A stretch of 54,726 nt of DNA from an uncultured Candidatus Actinomarina sp. (lineage in GTDB: Bacteria > Actinomycetota > Acidimicrobiia > Actinomarinales > Actinomarinaceae), in assembly GCA_902627635.1 (NCBI GenBank), contig CACOKA010000003.1, positions 1 to 54,726 on the forward strand. The letters are read 5' to 3'. Under the pieces are notes generated by a model. That model searched no databases. It worked only from the letters and a program-made list of their open reading frames with translations, and was not told the DNA's origin. This document shows positions 15,296-24,505 of the stretch, one piece after another; within the stretch, counting starts at the first letter, position 1; each line of letters opens with the position of its first letter. Made by a program: the position numbers and the translations under genes.

Positions 15296-17944
15296 TTACT
15301 CCCCTTTCGTAATTAAAGTTTCAAAATCTTTTTTAGTTTTTGTAAATACTCTTGAGCCAGATCCTGGTTGCATAGTTACTCCATAAAGAACATCGCCCGC
15401 CTGCATAGTTTGTTGCTGATGAGTGACAATTAAAAACTGTGCATCTTCCTTTACAAACTCAAGTAAATTTAGCATTCTATGTAAATTAGCGTCATCTAAA
15501 GCAGCTTCAACCTCATCTAGTATGTAAAAAGGACTTGGGAAAGATTTAAATACAGAGAATAAAAATGCAATCGCAGCTAATGATCGTTCTCCTCCAGAAA
15601 GTAAACTCAATTTTTTCACTTTCTTACCTCTAGGTTGAACACTTATTTCTATGCCTGATTCAAGTAAGTTTTCAGGGTTTGTTAATGTTAAAGATCCCTT
15701 ACCACCAGGGAAAAGCTTTTCAAAAACTTCTTCAAAATTTACAGAAATAGTGTTGAATGAGTTCTCAATTCTAAATTTAATTTCTTCTTCGATTTCGCTT
15801 ATATATTTTAAAAGTTCTTTTTTAGTTGTATTCAATTCCTCTATGTTTGTTGATATATCTTCATATCTAGTATTTAAAGATTCAAAATCTTCGGAGGCTA
15901 AGTAATTTACAGTACCAAGTTCATCCAGTTGGTTTTCAGTTTTTGAAATAATATTATCAATATCATTTATTGACTCATTTCCAGTTTCATATTCATTGAT
16001 TTGATCAATACTTAAGCCACTTATGTTTGTTAGATTTGAGTAATAAAGAGCTCTTTGTGACATATATTCTGATTCTTTAACCATTAAGTCACTTTTTTTA
16101 TCTTTGTAATTAAATAAACTATTTGAAACATCTTCAAGATTTTCTTCAATTTCATTTATTTGCTCATCATTGTCACTATAGTTTTCATCTAGTTTTTGAT
16201 TTCTCTCTGATAAATTTGAAGAGAGTTCATTTAAAATCTTATAAGCTTGTGATGCTTTTGAATTTATAACTTCATAATTATTTATTTCCTCAGAATTATC
16301 ATTTGAATTTAATTCTTTGACCTTGTTAGAAAGGTTTTTATTTTCATCTGTAAGATATTTAATCTTTTCAGAAGATGAAATAAGTTGTTCATTTATTGAT
16401 GAAGTTTCATTTTCTAAATATTCCTTTTCGGTAAGTAATGATTCCTCCCTGTCTTTTAAAGTCTGTTTAAATTTATCAGAATTGCTATATTCACTAATTA
16501 AAGAAAGTTTCTCATCAAGACTTTTTTGTATTTCATTTTTATTAAGTAATGCATTTTCTTGTTGAATACTCAAATCTGTAATCTCTCTATGTAACAAACT
16601 ATCTGTATGAATCTTTACTTTATTAAAGGATCTAGAATTTAATTTTTTTCTATTAAGGAATTTATCATGCTTCATTAAGTGTTTATTAATAATTTTTTCA
16701 TCTTTGATCCAATTATTTAAATTGTCTGTAAATTTATCAAGTATGTCGGTTTTTGATGATAGATCATTCTTTAAGAACTTAATCTCATTTTTAAGTAAAG
16801 CTTCATTTACTTCCAAACTAGATGATTGTTTACTTTTTACATCTTCAATTTCAAGATTCAAACTTTCAATCTTTTTTGAGTTAACTGTAGCAATTTCTTT
16901 TTTATCAATTATTAGTTTGGACAATTGTGAAATTTGGTTGTTGTTTTGATAAATCTGATTTGTGTATCTTTTTAATTCGCTGGTAGATTGTTCTTTTATT
17001 CTTTCTAATGACAATTGTCTTTCAGTTGAAATTTGATAAATAGACTTAAATTCTTCACTGTATTTGTTTACTTCAGTAATTGCATTTGAAAGAAAAGATT
17101 TTACAGAAACATTTTCTCCAAAATCTTTTCTAAGTTTGTTCTTGCTTAATTTGAAAACTTCAAGTTTAGACTCAAGATCATTAATAAATCGGTTTACTTC
17201 TTCTAGTTGTGATTTGATATCATCATACTTTTTATTGAAATTTCTATATTGGAGAATATTAAGTTTTGTTTTGTTAAATTTTAAAACTTCAGACAATTCC
17301 TTATGAAGCTGAGCTTGTTCAGCCTGTTTTCTTAATGGATCAATCTGTTTTTTTATCTCACGAAGAACATCTTTTGCTCTTTTAATTTCTTTTTCCCCAG
17401 ATTCTATTCTTTTTAAAGCTTTGTCTTTTTTTAATTTATATGGGAGTATCCCAGATGCTTCTTCAATAGTAATTCTATGGTCTTCAGGCTTAGCATTCAA
17501 AATTTCTGTGATTTGGCCTTGAGAGATAATTATATGCTGTTGTTTACCTATACCCACATCATTTAGAAATTCTTGAATATCAAGTAGCCTACAAGTTAGA
17601 CCATTCATGAAATATTCAGAAGTACCATCTCTGTATAATTTTCTTCCAATAGAAACTTCACTTGAATTGAAATTGTTATTATCGCCTAGGTCAAAGACTA
17701 AATATACTTCAGCAAAACCTTTTTCTCCGAGTTTTTCTGTTCCTGCAAAAATTACATCTTCCATTTTGTTTGTTCTTAGAGAACCCGGACTTTGATTACC
17801 TAATACCCATGAAATAGCGTCAACTATATTAGATTTTCCAGATCCATTAGGACCCACAATTACGTTTGTGTATTCAGATAAATTTACTGTAGTTTTTTCA
17901 GCAAATGACTTGAACCCACTCGCAACTATTGATTTTAAGTGCAT
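15296..17944 (-). CDS. smc: chromosome segregation SMC-type ATPase, apparently without a hinge
   Basis: SMC proteins are long coiled-coil ATPases that organise and separate chromosomes. The N-terminal head has IVGPNGSGKSNIVDAISWVL (Walker A) and HIIISQGQITEIL. The C-terminal head has KLSLLSGGERSLAAIAFLF (signature) and PFYILDEVEAALDD (Walker B). At 882 aa the protein is roughly 250-300 residues shorter than usual. The middle (about 190-720) reads as coiled coil throughout, and I find no globular hinge domain with its glycine-rich dimer motifs. There is also no CxxC zinc hook. The usual neighbour rnc lies upstream on the same strand. Confidence 0.9.
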   Translation of the reverse strand: MHLKSIVASGFKSFAEKTTVNLSEYTNVIVGPNGSGKSNIVDAISWVLGNQSPGSLRTNKMEDVIFAGTEKLGEKGFAEVYLVFDLGDNNNFNSSEVSIGRKLYRDGTSEYFMNGLTCRLLDIQEFLNDVGIGKQQHIIISQGQITEILNAKPEDHRITIEEASGILPYKLKKDKALKRIESGEKEIKRAKDVLREIKKQIDPLRKQAEQAQLHKELSEVLKFNKTKLNILQYRNFNKKYDDIKSQLEEVNRFINDLESKLEVFKLSKNKLRKDFGENVSVKSFLSNAITEVNKYSEEFKSIYQISTERQLSLERIKEQSTSELKRYTNQIYQNNNQISQLSKLIIDKKEIATVNSKKIESLNLEIEDVKSKQSSSLEVNEALLKNEIKFLKNDLSSKTDILDKFTDNLNNWIKDEKIINKHLMKHDKFLNRKKLNSRSFNKVKIHTDSLLHREITDLSIQQENALLNKNEIQKSLDEKLSLISEYSNSDKFKQTLKDREESLLTEKEYLENETSSINEQLISSSEKIKYLTDENKNLSNKVKELNSNDNSEEINNYEVINSKASQAYKILNELSSNLSERNQKLDENYSDNDEQINEIEENLEDVSNSLFNYKDKKSDLMVKESEYMSQRALYYSNLTNISGLSIDQINEYETGNESINDIDNIISKTENQLDELGTVNYLASEDFESLNTRYEDISTNIEELNTTKKELLKYISEIEEEIKFRIENSFNTISVNFEEVFEKLFPGGKGSLTLTNPENLLESGIEISVQPRGKKVKKLSLLSGGERSLAAIAFLFSVFKSFPSPFYILDEVEAALDDANLHRMLNLLEFVKEDAQFLIVTHQQQTMQAGDVLYGVTMQPGSGSRVFTKTKKDFETLITKGE

Positions 17945-18012
17945 ATATTTAACCCTGTTGTTACCTTTAAGGATACTAAATATTTAGATTTTTGCTTAAA
18001 TTAGAAAAAGAT

Positions 18013-18696
18013 TTATTCCTTAATATCAGAAAATGCATTCTTTGCAGCCATTTGTTCTGCGTTTTTCTTCGATTTTCCAGTTCCTTTTCCTATGGCTTTA
18101 TTTTCAAGAAAAACAGTAGCTTCAAATTCTTTGTTATGATCTGGACCCTTTGATAAAGTTTCATAATTTACTTTTTTACCTTTTTTAGCAAAATGTTCTT
18201 GAAGACGTGTTTTGTAGTCTTTTTCTCCTGGATTTTTTGATAAATTTTCAATCAATGGATATATATATTTTGAAACAAAATTATTTACTTCTTTTAGTCC
18301 CCCATCAAAATAAATTGCAGCAATTAACGCTTCAACAGCATCCTCAATGATTGAACTTTTATCTCTCCCACCAGTGCTATCTTCTGCTTTGCTTAACAAT
18401 AAGTAATCACCTATCTCAATCTTCTTCCCAAGTTCAACGAGAGCATTTTGATCTACAGCGCCAGATCTTATTTTTGTAAGACTGCCTTCATCTAAGTTTG
18501 GATAATTGTTAAATAGAAATATTGATAAATCAAAATCAAGTATGGTATCACCGATGAATTCATATCTTTGATTAGTTTGTGAAGTTGGATCTTCATCAAT
18601 ATAAGACTTATGAGTTAGAGCTATTTTTAAATGTTCAATATCTTTAAACGAGTAACCAATGTTTTGTTCAAATTTTTTTAAATCCTTTACATTCAT
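18013..18696 (-). CDS. rnc: ribonuclease III
   Basis: RNase III cleaves double-stranded RNA, including rRNA precursors. The catalytic signature NQRYEFIGDTILDF has the required E-x-x-G-D, and SSIIEDAVEALIAAIYFDGG supplies the second acidic pair. A C-terminal double-stranded RNA-binding domain follows (DYKTRLQEHFAKKGKKVNYE through AEQMAAKNAF). At 227 aa the length is standard. The start overlaps the end of plsX by 4 bases. The run sepIVA-like, DUF177, rpmF, plsX, rnc, smc is a typical bacterial gene order. Confidence 0.96.
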   Translation of the reverse strand: MNVKDLKKFEQNIGYSFKDIEHLKIALTHKSYIDEDPTSQTNQRYEFIGDTILDFDLSIFLFNNYPNLDEGSLTKIRSGAVDQNALVELGKKIEIGDYLLLSKAEDSTGGRDKSSIIEDAVEALIAAIYFDGGLKEVNNFVSKYIYPLIENLSKNPGEKDYKTRLQEHFAKKGKKVNYETLSKGPDHNKEFEATVFLENKAIGKGTGKSKKNAEQMAAKNAFSDIKE

Positions 18697-19664
18697 AGTT
18701 CACTTGAAACTTCTGTAAATTTATTAATGAATCGCTTTTCTACAGCTCTACTTGTAAACAATAATGCGTTCTTAATAGCTTCAGAGTTTGATGAACCATG
18801 GCCAATAATTACAAGTCCATTAACACCAAGTAAATAAGATCCATTCGTTGAATTTGGATTAAGCATACTTTTTACAGGTGAAATTGCATTTTTTACAGGT
18901 ACTAAAAGAGGTTTGAATAAATTTTCTTTTAAAGATTTTGAAATAAGATCTTGCTGTAACTTTGCAACTCCTTGCAAAGTTTTTAGTACAACATTCCCTG
19001 TAAAACCATCTGTAACAAAAACATCAACTTTTGAATTTGCAAAATCTTTACCTTCAACATTTCCAATAAAATTTAATTGTGATGATTTGAGAAGCTTAAA
19101 TGTAGCTTTTTCTAACTCTCTTCCTTTTGAACTTTCTTCACCGTTGTTGATAAGTCCAATTCTTGGATTTTCGATATCAAATAAAAGTTCAGATAATTTT
19201 GAACCCATGATTGCAAATTGATATAGAACTTTTGGCTTTACTTCTAAGTTTGCCCCTGAATCAACCAGTATTACCTCATTTTCTTTACCTGGTAATACAG
19301 ATGCAATAGTAGGCCTTGTTACACCTTTAATTTTTCCTAATACTGATATTGCACCAATAAGTGTTGCCCCTGTTGAGCCTGCAGAAAATACTGCGTCAGC
19401 TTTTTTTTCCTTTACTAGATTTAATGCTCCAATAATTGATGAATCTTTATTTGATCTTATAGCTTTTGCAGGATCATCATCCATTGATATGACTTGTGGA
19501 TAATTTATTACCGGTATTTTTTCATTACCAAGATAACTTTTGATAAGATTTTCGTCACCTGAAAGAATTACATCGACTCCTTCTTTTTTTGCAAGAATAG
19601 CCCCTTTTACAACTTCTTCAGGTGCAGAGTCACCACCCATTGCATCAACAGCAATCGTACTCAT
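18693..19664 (-). CDS. plsX: phosphate acyltransferase PlsX
   Basis: PlsX converts acyl-ACP to acyl-phosphate, the donor for PlsY in glycerophospholipid synthesis. Signature stretches are IAVDAMGGDSAPEEVVKGAI, ADAVFSAGSTGATLIGAISV, VLVDSGANLEVKP, VFVTDGFTGNVVLKTLQGV and the C-terminal NGLVIIGHGSSNSEAIKNAL. Length 323 aa is normal. It follows rpmF, the common rpmF-plsX arrangement, and overlaps rnc. Confidence 0.96.
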   Translation of the reverse strand: MSTIAVDAMGGDSAPEEVVKGAILAKKEGVDVILSGDENLIKSYLGNEKIPVINYPQVISMDDDPAKAIRSNKDSSIIGALNLVKEKKADAVFSAGSTGATLIGAISVLGKIKGVTRPTIASVLPGKENEVILVDSGANLEVKPKVLYQFAIMGSKLSELLFDIENPRIGLINNGEESSKGRELEKATFKLLKSSQLNFIGNVEGKDFANSKVDVFVTDGFTGNVVLKTLQGVAKLQQDLISKSLKENLFKPLLVPVKNAISPVKSMLNPNSTNGSYLLGVNGLVIIGHGSSNSEAIKNALLFTSRAVEKRFINKFTEVSSEL

Positions 19665-19670
19665 AATTAA

Positions 19671-19853
19671 TTAATTTGATTCAGGGTCTTTTACTTGGCG
19701 ACCATTATAAGTTCCATCAACAGGATTAACCCTATGAGATTGTTTCGCAACACCAGTTTCGGGATCGATTATATAATGCGGTTTTGCAACTTTATGTTGA
19801 GCTTTACGCCTTCTTGTCCTAGATTTTGACATTTTCTTCTTAGGTACTGCCAT
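19671..19853 (-). CDS. rpmF: 50S ribosomal protein L32
   Basis: L32 opens with MAVPKKKMSKSRTRRRKAQH, the conserved basic N-terminus of this ribosomal protein. At 60 aa the size is right. The later Cys residues of zinc-binding L32 forms are absent, so this is a Cys-minus version. AAGGAAA sits just before the ATG as a clear Shine-Dalgarno. It lies between the DUF177 gene and plsX. Confidence 0.95.
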   Translation of the reverse strand: MAVPKKKMSKSRTRRRKAQHKVAKPHYIIDPETGVAKQSHRVNPVDGTYNGRQVKDPESN

Positions 19854-19870
19854 AGTTATTTCCTTTCAAC

Positions 19871-20371
19871 TTACAAATCTAGCTCACTTAGAGAAGAAAA
19901 TGGACTTTCTTTTATATTTTTTTTCGGATGTTTACAATCAATTAAATTTTGGTTTTTACCACAATCTGAACATAAGCCTTTACAGCTTGATTTACAAATA
20001 TATTGAATTTTCATTTCGTTTAAAATTACTTCAGAAATAACTGGTGACAAATCTATTTTTTCTGAACTAAAGTCAATCTCATAATCATTTTCTTGATTTT
20101 TATAAAAATCTAATTTCAAACTATTTTGCTTGTTAATGTAACTCGTCTCAAGACACCTTGAGCACTCTGACTTAAAATCAAAATCTAAATCCATAATTAT
20201 CCAAAATTTTTCGTACAAACTACTAATTTCTAACTTTAAATTTATAGTTTTATCTTTTAAGGTTTTATTTCCTGCATATTTAATATCAAAAAAACCATGT
20301 ACATCAAATTGAATAGTGTTATCGCTTACCATAAGTGAACTTACATCAAATTGAGTCTGAAGCTTATTCAT
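19871..20371 (-). CDS. DUF177 (YceD) family protein
   Basis: This is a YceD/DUF177 protein, a family found next to rpmF across bacteria and linked to 23S rRNA accumulation or ribosome assembly. The first Cys pair is in SECSRCLETSY, and a C-terminal cluster reads CKSSCKGLCSDCGKNQNLIDC, typical of the domain and likely a metal site. At 166 aa the length is normal. It is separated from rpmF by 17 bases, in an operon with the sepIVA-like gene upstream. Confidence 0.9.
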   Translation of the reverse strand: MNKLQTQFDVSSLMVSDNTIQFDVHGFFDIKYAGNKTLKDKTINLKLEISSLYEKFWIIMDLDFDFKSECSRCLETSYINKQNSLKLDFYKNQENDYEIDFSSEKIDLSPVISEVILNEMKIQYICKSSCKGLCSDCGKNQNLIDCKHPKKNIKESPFSSLSELDL

Positions 20372-20376
20372 TTTAA

Positions 20377-20880
20377 TTATTCAGGATCAGAAATTTTTCT
20401 TGGTTGTCTTAAGTTTGCTTTCTCGCGTTCAATAATTTCATTTAATTCATTAATTTTAAATTGAATTTCTTGAAGTTTTGTATCAAGTTTATCCTCGACA
20501 TTGGCTCTATTTAATATTGCTTCTTGCTCAGCTTGTTTTACAAGAGCATTAGCTTCCACAACCGCTTCTTGTAAAACAAAGGATTCTGAGATTAATCTTG
20601 ATGACTCTTTGTCTGCATTTGCAAGTATTTCCTCTGCTTCATCTTTTGCTTTTTTTAAATAAAGCTCTTGTTCTCTGACAATGAATCTAGCAGTTCGAAG
20701 TTCAACAGGCATTAAGTCAATTAAATTTTCAACAAGTTTAAGAAGTTCTTTTTTATTTGATTTATTATTTAGAAAAGAATTTGATGACAAATTTTCTTTT
20801 AGTAACTCAAGCTGATCAACATATTCCATTTTTACTTGACCACTCACAACATCTTCAATAGAAATTTCCCCTTTAGACAT
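20377..20880 (-). CDS. SepIVA/DivIVA-like coiled-coil protein
   Basis: The protein is helical and rich in charged residues from about residue 60 (RFIVREQELYLKKAKDEAEE to the end), resembling DivIVA-type scaffolds. In Mycobacterium a gene of this type, SepIVA, sits immediately before the DUF177 and rnc genes and acts in cell division, and the same neighbourhood is seen here. The track start (20901) lies within coaD. ATG 20880 gives an ATGTCTAA overlap with the coaD stop and a compact N-terminus (MSKGEISIEDVVSG), so it is preferred. Function is inferred from context and shape. Confidence 0.75.
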   Translation of the reverse strand: MSKGEISIEDVVSGQVKMEYVDQLELLKENLSSNSFLNNKSNKKELLKLVENLIDLMPVELRTARFIVREQELYLKKAKDEAEEILANADKESSRLISESFVLQEAVVEANALVKQAEQEAILNRANVEDKLDTKLQEIQFKINELNEIIEREKANLRQPRKISDPE

Positions 20881-21337
20881 CTTTAAGTCTTTCAACGACA
20901 ATTGATGGAACTAATGCATTTACGTCACCACCATAAGAAAAAATTTCTTTAACCATCGAACTTGAAACATATCCATATTCAGGAGAAGCAGGGATAAATA
21001 TTGTTTCAAAATCAGCTAAATTAAAATTCATTTGAGCCATTTGAAACTCATAATCAAAATCAGTCATTGCCCTTAAACCTTTAACAATTGCACTTACATT
21101 CATTTGTTTTGCAAAATCTACCAACAATCCTTCAAAACTTTTAATTTCTACATTTTTGTAATCTTTAAGAATTTCTATCAACATACTTTCCCTTTGCTTT
21201 ACATCGAACATTGACTCTTTTTGAGGATTTACTACTACACCAACAATTACATCATCAAAAACGTTAGATGATCGTTTAATTACATCGATATGTCCATTTG
21301 TTGGTGGATCAAAAGATCCTGGTATTAAAATTTTCAT
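20873..21337 (-). CDS. coaD: phosphopantetheine adenylyltransferase
   Basis: CoaD makes dephospho-CoA from 4'-phosphopantetheine and ATP, the penultimate step of CoA synthesis. It opens MKILIPGSFDPPTNGHIDVI with the nucleotidyltransferase TxGH motif, then shows VSAIVKGLRAMTDFDYEFQM and FIPASPEYGYVSSSMVKEIF. Length 154 aa is standard. It overlaps rsmD by 4 bases and the sepIVA-like gene by 8. The rsmD-coaD pairing is very common in bacteria. Confidence 0.96.
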   Translation of the reverse strand: MKILIPGSFDPPTNGHIDVIKRSSNVFDDVIVGVVVNPQKESMFDVKQRESMLIEILKDYKNVEIKSFEGLLVDFAKQMNVSAIVKGLRAMTDFDYEFQMAQMNFNLADFETIFIPASPEYGYVSSSMVKEIFSYGGDVNALVPSIVVERLKDV

Positions 21338-21867
21338 TTCTTCAATATAGTTATATTACTTTGGCCGTATTTTTTTTCCTTATATAATTCTAGTCCTTCT
21401 GGATAAACAAATTGCACTGAACTTTTATGTCTATGAATAATAAGTTTTGAGTTTTCTGACATTAAATTATGAATAGTATTCAAATCCGAATTTATTTCAT
21501 TAACTATCAAAGAGTACGGAGGATCATAAAAGATAATATCAAATTTTTTTTCAGACTGGGTTATGTAATCGCTAACACTTAAAACAAGAACGGTATAGTT
21601 TTGATCAATATTAGAGAGATTTTTATCTATAATTTTTTTACAATCTGTTGAAGTATCAACAAAAGTAACAAAGCTTGCACCACGGCTTAATGCTTCAATC
21701 CCAAGAGACCCAGAACCTGCAAATAAATCAAGTACTAAAGAATCGTCAAAGTCATTCTGAAGTGAATTGAATATACCCTCTCGAGCCCTACTCATCATTG
21801 GTCGTGTTGATGCATCATTGATAGTTTTTATATTCAAACCTTTAAATTTTCCGGCAATAATTCTCAT
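21334..21867 (-). CDS. rsmD: 16S rRNA (guanine(966)-N(2))-methyltransferase RsmD
   Basis: RsmD methylates G966 of 16S rRNA. The sequence shows MRIIAGKFKGLNIKTI, RPMMSRAREGIFNSLQ, the SAM-binding VLDLFAGSGSLGIEALSRGA, and the catalytic N6/N2-type motif FYDPPYS. At 177 aa the length is normal. It overlaps recG upstream and coaD downstream by 4 bases each, giving a recG-rsmD-coaD run seen in many bacteria. Confidence 0.95.
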   Translation of the reverse strand: MRIIAGKFKGLNIKTINDASTRPMMSRAREGIFNSLQNDFDDSLVLDLFAGSGSLGIEALSRGASFVTFVDTSTDCKKIIDKNLSNIDQNYTVLVLSVSDYITQSEKKFDIIFYDPPYSLIVNEINSDLNTIHNLMSENSKLIIHRHKSSVQFVYPEGLELYKEKKYGQSNITILKK

Positions 21868-23990
21868 GTAGAATCTTTTGTCTTTCCAAAGTTAGGAAAT
21901 AATAAGTTTGCTTCTGCATAAAGATCTGATTTAATTTTTTCATCCTCTATTTTTGAAAAATATTCTTTTGACGTTTCAAGTATTTCATAATCAGTTCGTA
22001 AATTAGCTATCTTAAGATCTGACAGTCCAGATTGAGATGTACCAGTAACCTTGCCCTCACCTCGTATTTGTAAATCTAATTCAGACAATTTAAAACCATC
22101 ATCGTTTTGTTCTATAGCATTTAATCTATCCTGTCCATCTTTAGTAATCTTTGAAAAACTTTTTCCTTCTGTGATATGAAATATACATTCAGATTGTTTA
22201 TCTCCTCTACCTACTCTTCCCCTAAGTTGATGTAATTGATTTAAACCAAATCTTTCAGCACTTTCAATTATCATCAAGGTTGCATTTGTAATGTCTATAC
22301 CAACTTCAATAACAACTGTAGAGACCATAATGTCAATTTCCCCGTTTTTCATTTTTAACATTTTATTTTCTTTTTCATCAGCCTTCATTTTTCCGTGTAG
22401 TAATTCGACATTATATTTATCGAATTCAGACTTATATAACTCATAAACTTCTTCGGCAGCTTTTATATCACTATTTTCACTCTCTTCTATATATGGACAA
22501 ACAACAAAAATTTGTGAATTTTTATCTAGATGGTCACGTGCAATAGTATAAACTTCATTGCTTTCACGCTTTCCTCCAGAGAGAACTTTTGAATTAATTT
22601 TTTTTCTTCCTGGTGGCATCTCATCAATAATTGATAGTTCTAAATCGCCGTATATTGCAAGTGCGGTAGTTCTTGGGATTGGAGTTGCAGTCATAACTAA
22701 TTGATGGGGTGTTAAACCTTCACTTATCGTTAATTTTTTTCTTTGCTCTACTCCAAATCTTTGTTGTTCATCAATAATTGCCAATCCTAAATTGTTAAAT
22801 TTAATATTTTCTTGTATTAATGCATGGGTACCAATAATCAGCGATGGATCACCATTTTCGATTACTTTCATTACACTTTTTCTGTCCTTGACAGAAGATG
22901 TCAGAATATGCATATCAATATCAAAAAAATCAAGATACTTTTCAAATGAATTTAGATGCTGTTCTGCCAAAACTTCAGTTGGGGCCATTAATGCAACCTG
23001 CTTTCCGTTTTTAATTGCAGCATATACACCAGCTGCAGCAACAATAGTTTTACCAGATCCAACATCACCTTGCAGTAATCTTTTCATCGGGAAATTCCTA
23101 CTAAGATCCTCAAAAATTTCTTTAATGCAGCTTTTTTGTGAATTGGTAAGTGAAAATGGTATTTTTAATTCAAAACTCTCTAATAAGGAATTTTCGATTT
23201 TTATTGAATCAGATTTTTGTTCTGTATTAAAAATCTCTTTGGAATGACTAAATAGACTTTGCAAATATATAAACTCATCGAAAGCAAGACGTTTTTTAGC
23301 AAATTCGTATTCCTCAAAACTTTCAGGAAAATGGATTTTCTGATAACTTTCTAATCTCGAATAAAGAGAGAATTTATTTCTATCTTTATCAGAGATAATA
23401 TCTCTTAACTCTGGAATTCTTTCCAAAGCTTGTTTAATACCACTTCTCAATACTTTATTTGGTACACCATCAATTTTTGGATAAAAAGAAATGAAAGAAC
23501 CTGTTTCTGAAAGATCCTGCTCTGATGAAAAAGATTCAATTACTGGATTCTTAAATTCTACGGTTCCTGTTTTTTTGACATCAGGAAATCCTGCAACTGC
23601 AACAATATCATCTTTTTTAAATCTACTTTCAATGTATTGTGGACCAAACCATTTTGCCCTTGCAATTCCGGTATCATCCTTAATTGTTAAAGTTGTAATT
23701 CTAAGTCTTGTTTTTGTTGTGAAAACTGAAACATCCGTAATTTTTCCAAATATGGTTATCTCTTTTTCAATATTTGACGGAACTTCACTCAAGTTCATAA
23801 TTTTTGATCTATCGTAATGTTTTCTTGGAAATATTCTAATTAAATCTGTAACTGAATTAATTCCATGCTTTTTCAGAGAATTAATTCTTTTTTCACCGAA
23901 ACCTTTCAATTCAGAAACTGAAATTTCACTTAAATAATTTAAACTTCTCTCAACCACAATCAAACAATACCTAAAAAGATTTAAAATCAA
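21864..23990 (-). CDS. recG: ATP-dependent DNA helicase RecG
   Basis: RecG remodels stalled forks and branched DNA. An N-terminal wedge/OB domain (SEITVFGKITDVSVF-like region) is followed by the helicase core: LLQGDVGSGKTIVAAAGVYA (Walker A), LAIIDEQQRFGVEQR (the RecG form of the DEAD box), VMTATPIPRTTALAIYGDLE, and QLRGRVGRGDKQSECIF with the TRG region. At 708 aa it is complete. The track start is TTG 23990. An internal TTG (23963) or GTG (23957), just before VERSLNYLSEIS, would remove an odd hydrophobic N-terminus and may be the true start. Confidence 0.95.
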   Translation of the reverse strand: MILNLFRYCLIVVERSLNYLSEISVSELKGFGEKRINSLKKHGINSVTDLIRIFPRKHYDRSKIMNLSEVPSNIEKEITIFGKITDVSVFTTKTRLRITTLTIKDDTGIARAKWFGPQYIESRFKKDDIVAVAGFPDVKKTGTVEFKNPVIESFSSEQDLSETGSFISFYPKIDGVPNKVLRSGIKQALERIPELRDIISDKDRNKFSLYSRLESYQKIHFPESFEEYEFAKKRLAFDEFIYLQSLFSHSKEIFNTEQKSDSIKIENSLLESFELKIPFSLTNSQKSCIKEIFEDLSRNFPMKRLLQGDVGSGKTIVAAAGVYAAIKNGKQVALMAPTEVLAEQHLNSFEKYLDFFDIDMHILTSSVKDRKSVMKVIENGDPSLIIGTHALIQENIKFNNLGLAIIDEQQRFGVEQRKKLTISEGLTPHQLVMTATPIPRTTALAIYGDLELSIIDEMPPGRKKINSKVLSGGKRESNEVYTIARDHLDKNSQIFVVCPYIEESENSDIKAAEEVYELYKSEFDKYNVELLHGKMKADEKENKMLKMKNGEIDIMVSTVVIEVGIDITNATLMIIESAERFGLNQLHQLRGRVGRGDKQSECIFHITEGKSFSKITKDGQDRLNAIEQNDDGFKLSELDLQIRGEGKVTGTSQSGLSDLKIANLRTDYEILETSKEYFSKIEDEKIKSDLYAEANLLFPNFGKTKDST

Positions 23991-24047
23991 AGTACCTAAT
24001 AATTAATAGACAAGTTATAGTTATACTTGTATTTTAGAGGGAATTTT

Positions 24048-24284
24048 ATGGCTAACAGATGTCAAGTAACAGGAAGGGTACCGAGATCAGGAAAACATGT
24101 TTCCTTTTCTCACAAAAGAAATCCACGTTGGTTTAAGCCAAACATTCAAACCAAAAAGTATTGGCTACCTAGTGAAAAGAGATGGATAAAGCTCAAAGTT
24201 AGCACCAAAGGTAATAAAATAATTGATAAGCGTGGTATCGAATCTGTTGTAAGAGATATTAGACAAAGAGGCGAAAAAGTTTAA
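24048..24284 (+). CDS. rpmB: 50S ribosomal protein L28
   Basis: L28 begins MANRCQVTGRVPRSGKHVSF and contains KPNIQTKKYWLPSEKRWIKL, both typical of the family. The ORF track adds seven residues (MYFRGNF), but AGAGGG lies 5 nt before ATG 24048, which fixes the start and gives 78 aa. It diverges from recG, a frequent arrangement. Its stop overlaps the start of the following cold-shock-like gene (TAATG). Confidence 0.95.
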   Translation: MANRCQVTGRVPRSGKHVSFSHKRNPRWFKPNIQTKKYWLPSEKRWIKLKVSTKGNKIIDKRGIESVVRDIRQRGEKV

Positions 24285-24499
24285 TGGCTCAAGGGGTTGT
24301 AAAGTCGTACGATCCTAATTCAGGAAACGGTATCGTAGTTTTAGATGATAATAAAACAGAGGTTTATCTAAAATCTGGTTCATTAAAAGGATCTATATTT
24401 AGAACTTTGAGACAAGGTCAAAGAATTAACTTTGATATTGTCGAAGAGGAAGATATAAAAACTATTTCAAATGTCAAAATTGGCCAAGGTGGCTACTAA
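24284..24499 (+). CDS. cold-shock-domain-like small protein with degenerate RNA-binding motifs
   Basis: The 71-aa protein has the length and ends of a CspA-type protein: MAQGVVKSYDPNSGNGIV at the start and FRTLRQGQRINFDIVEEED near the end. In ordinary cold-shock proteins the first strands carry aromatic RNA-binding residues (KWF, KGFGFI, VFVH). Here the matching segments are KSYD, SGNGIVV and VYLK, so most stacking aromatics are missing. It is translationally coupled to rpmB. A role tied to the ribosome rather than general RNA chaperoning is possible but unproven. Confidence 0.6.
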   Translation: MAQGVVKSYDPNSGNGIVVLDDNKTEVYLKSGSLKGSIFRTLRQGQRINFDIVEEEDIKTISNVKIGQGGY

Positions 24500-24505
24500 A
24501 TTTAA

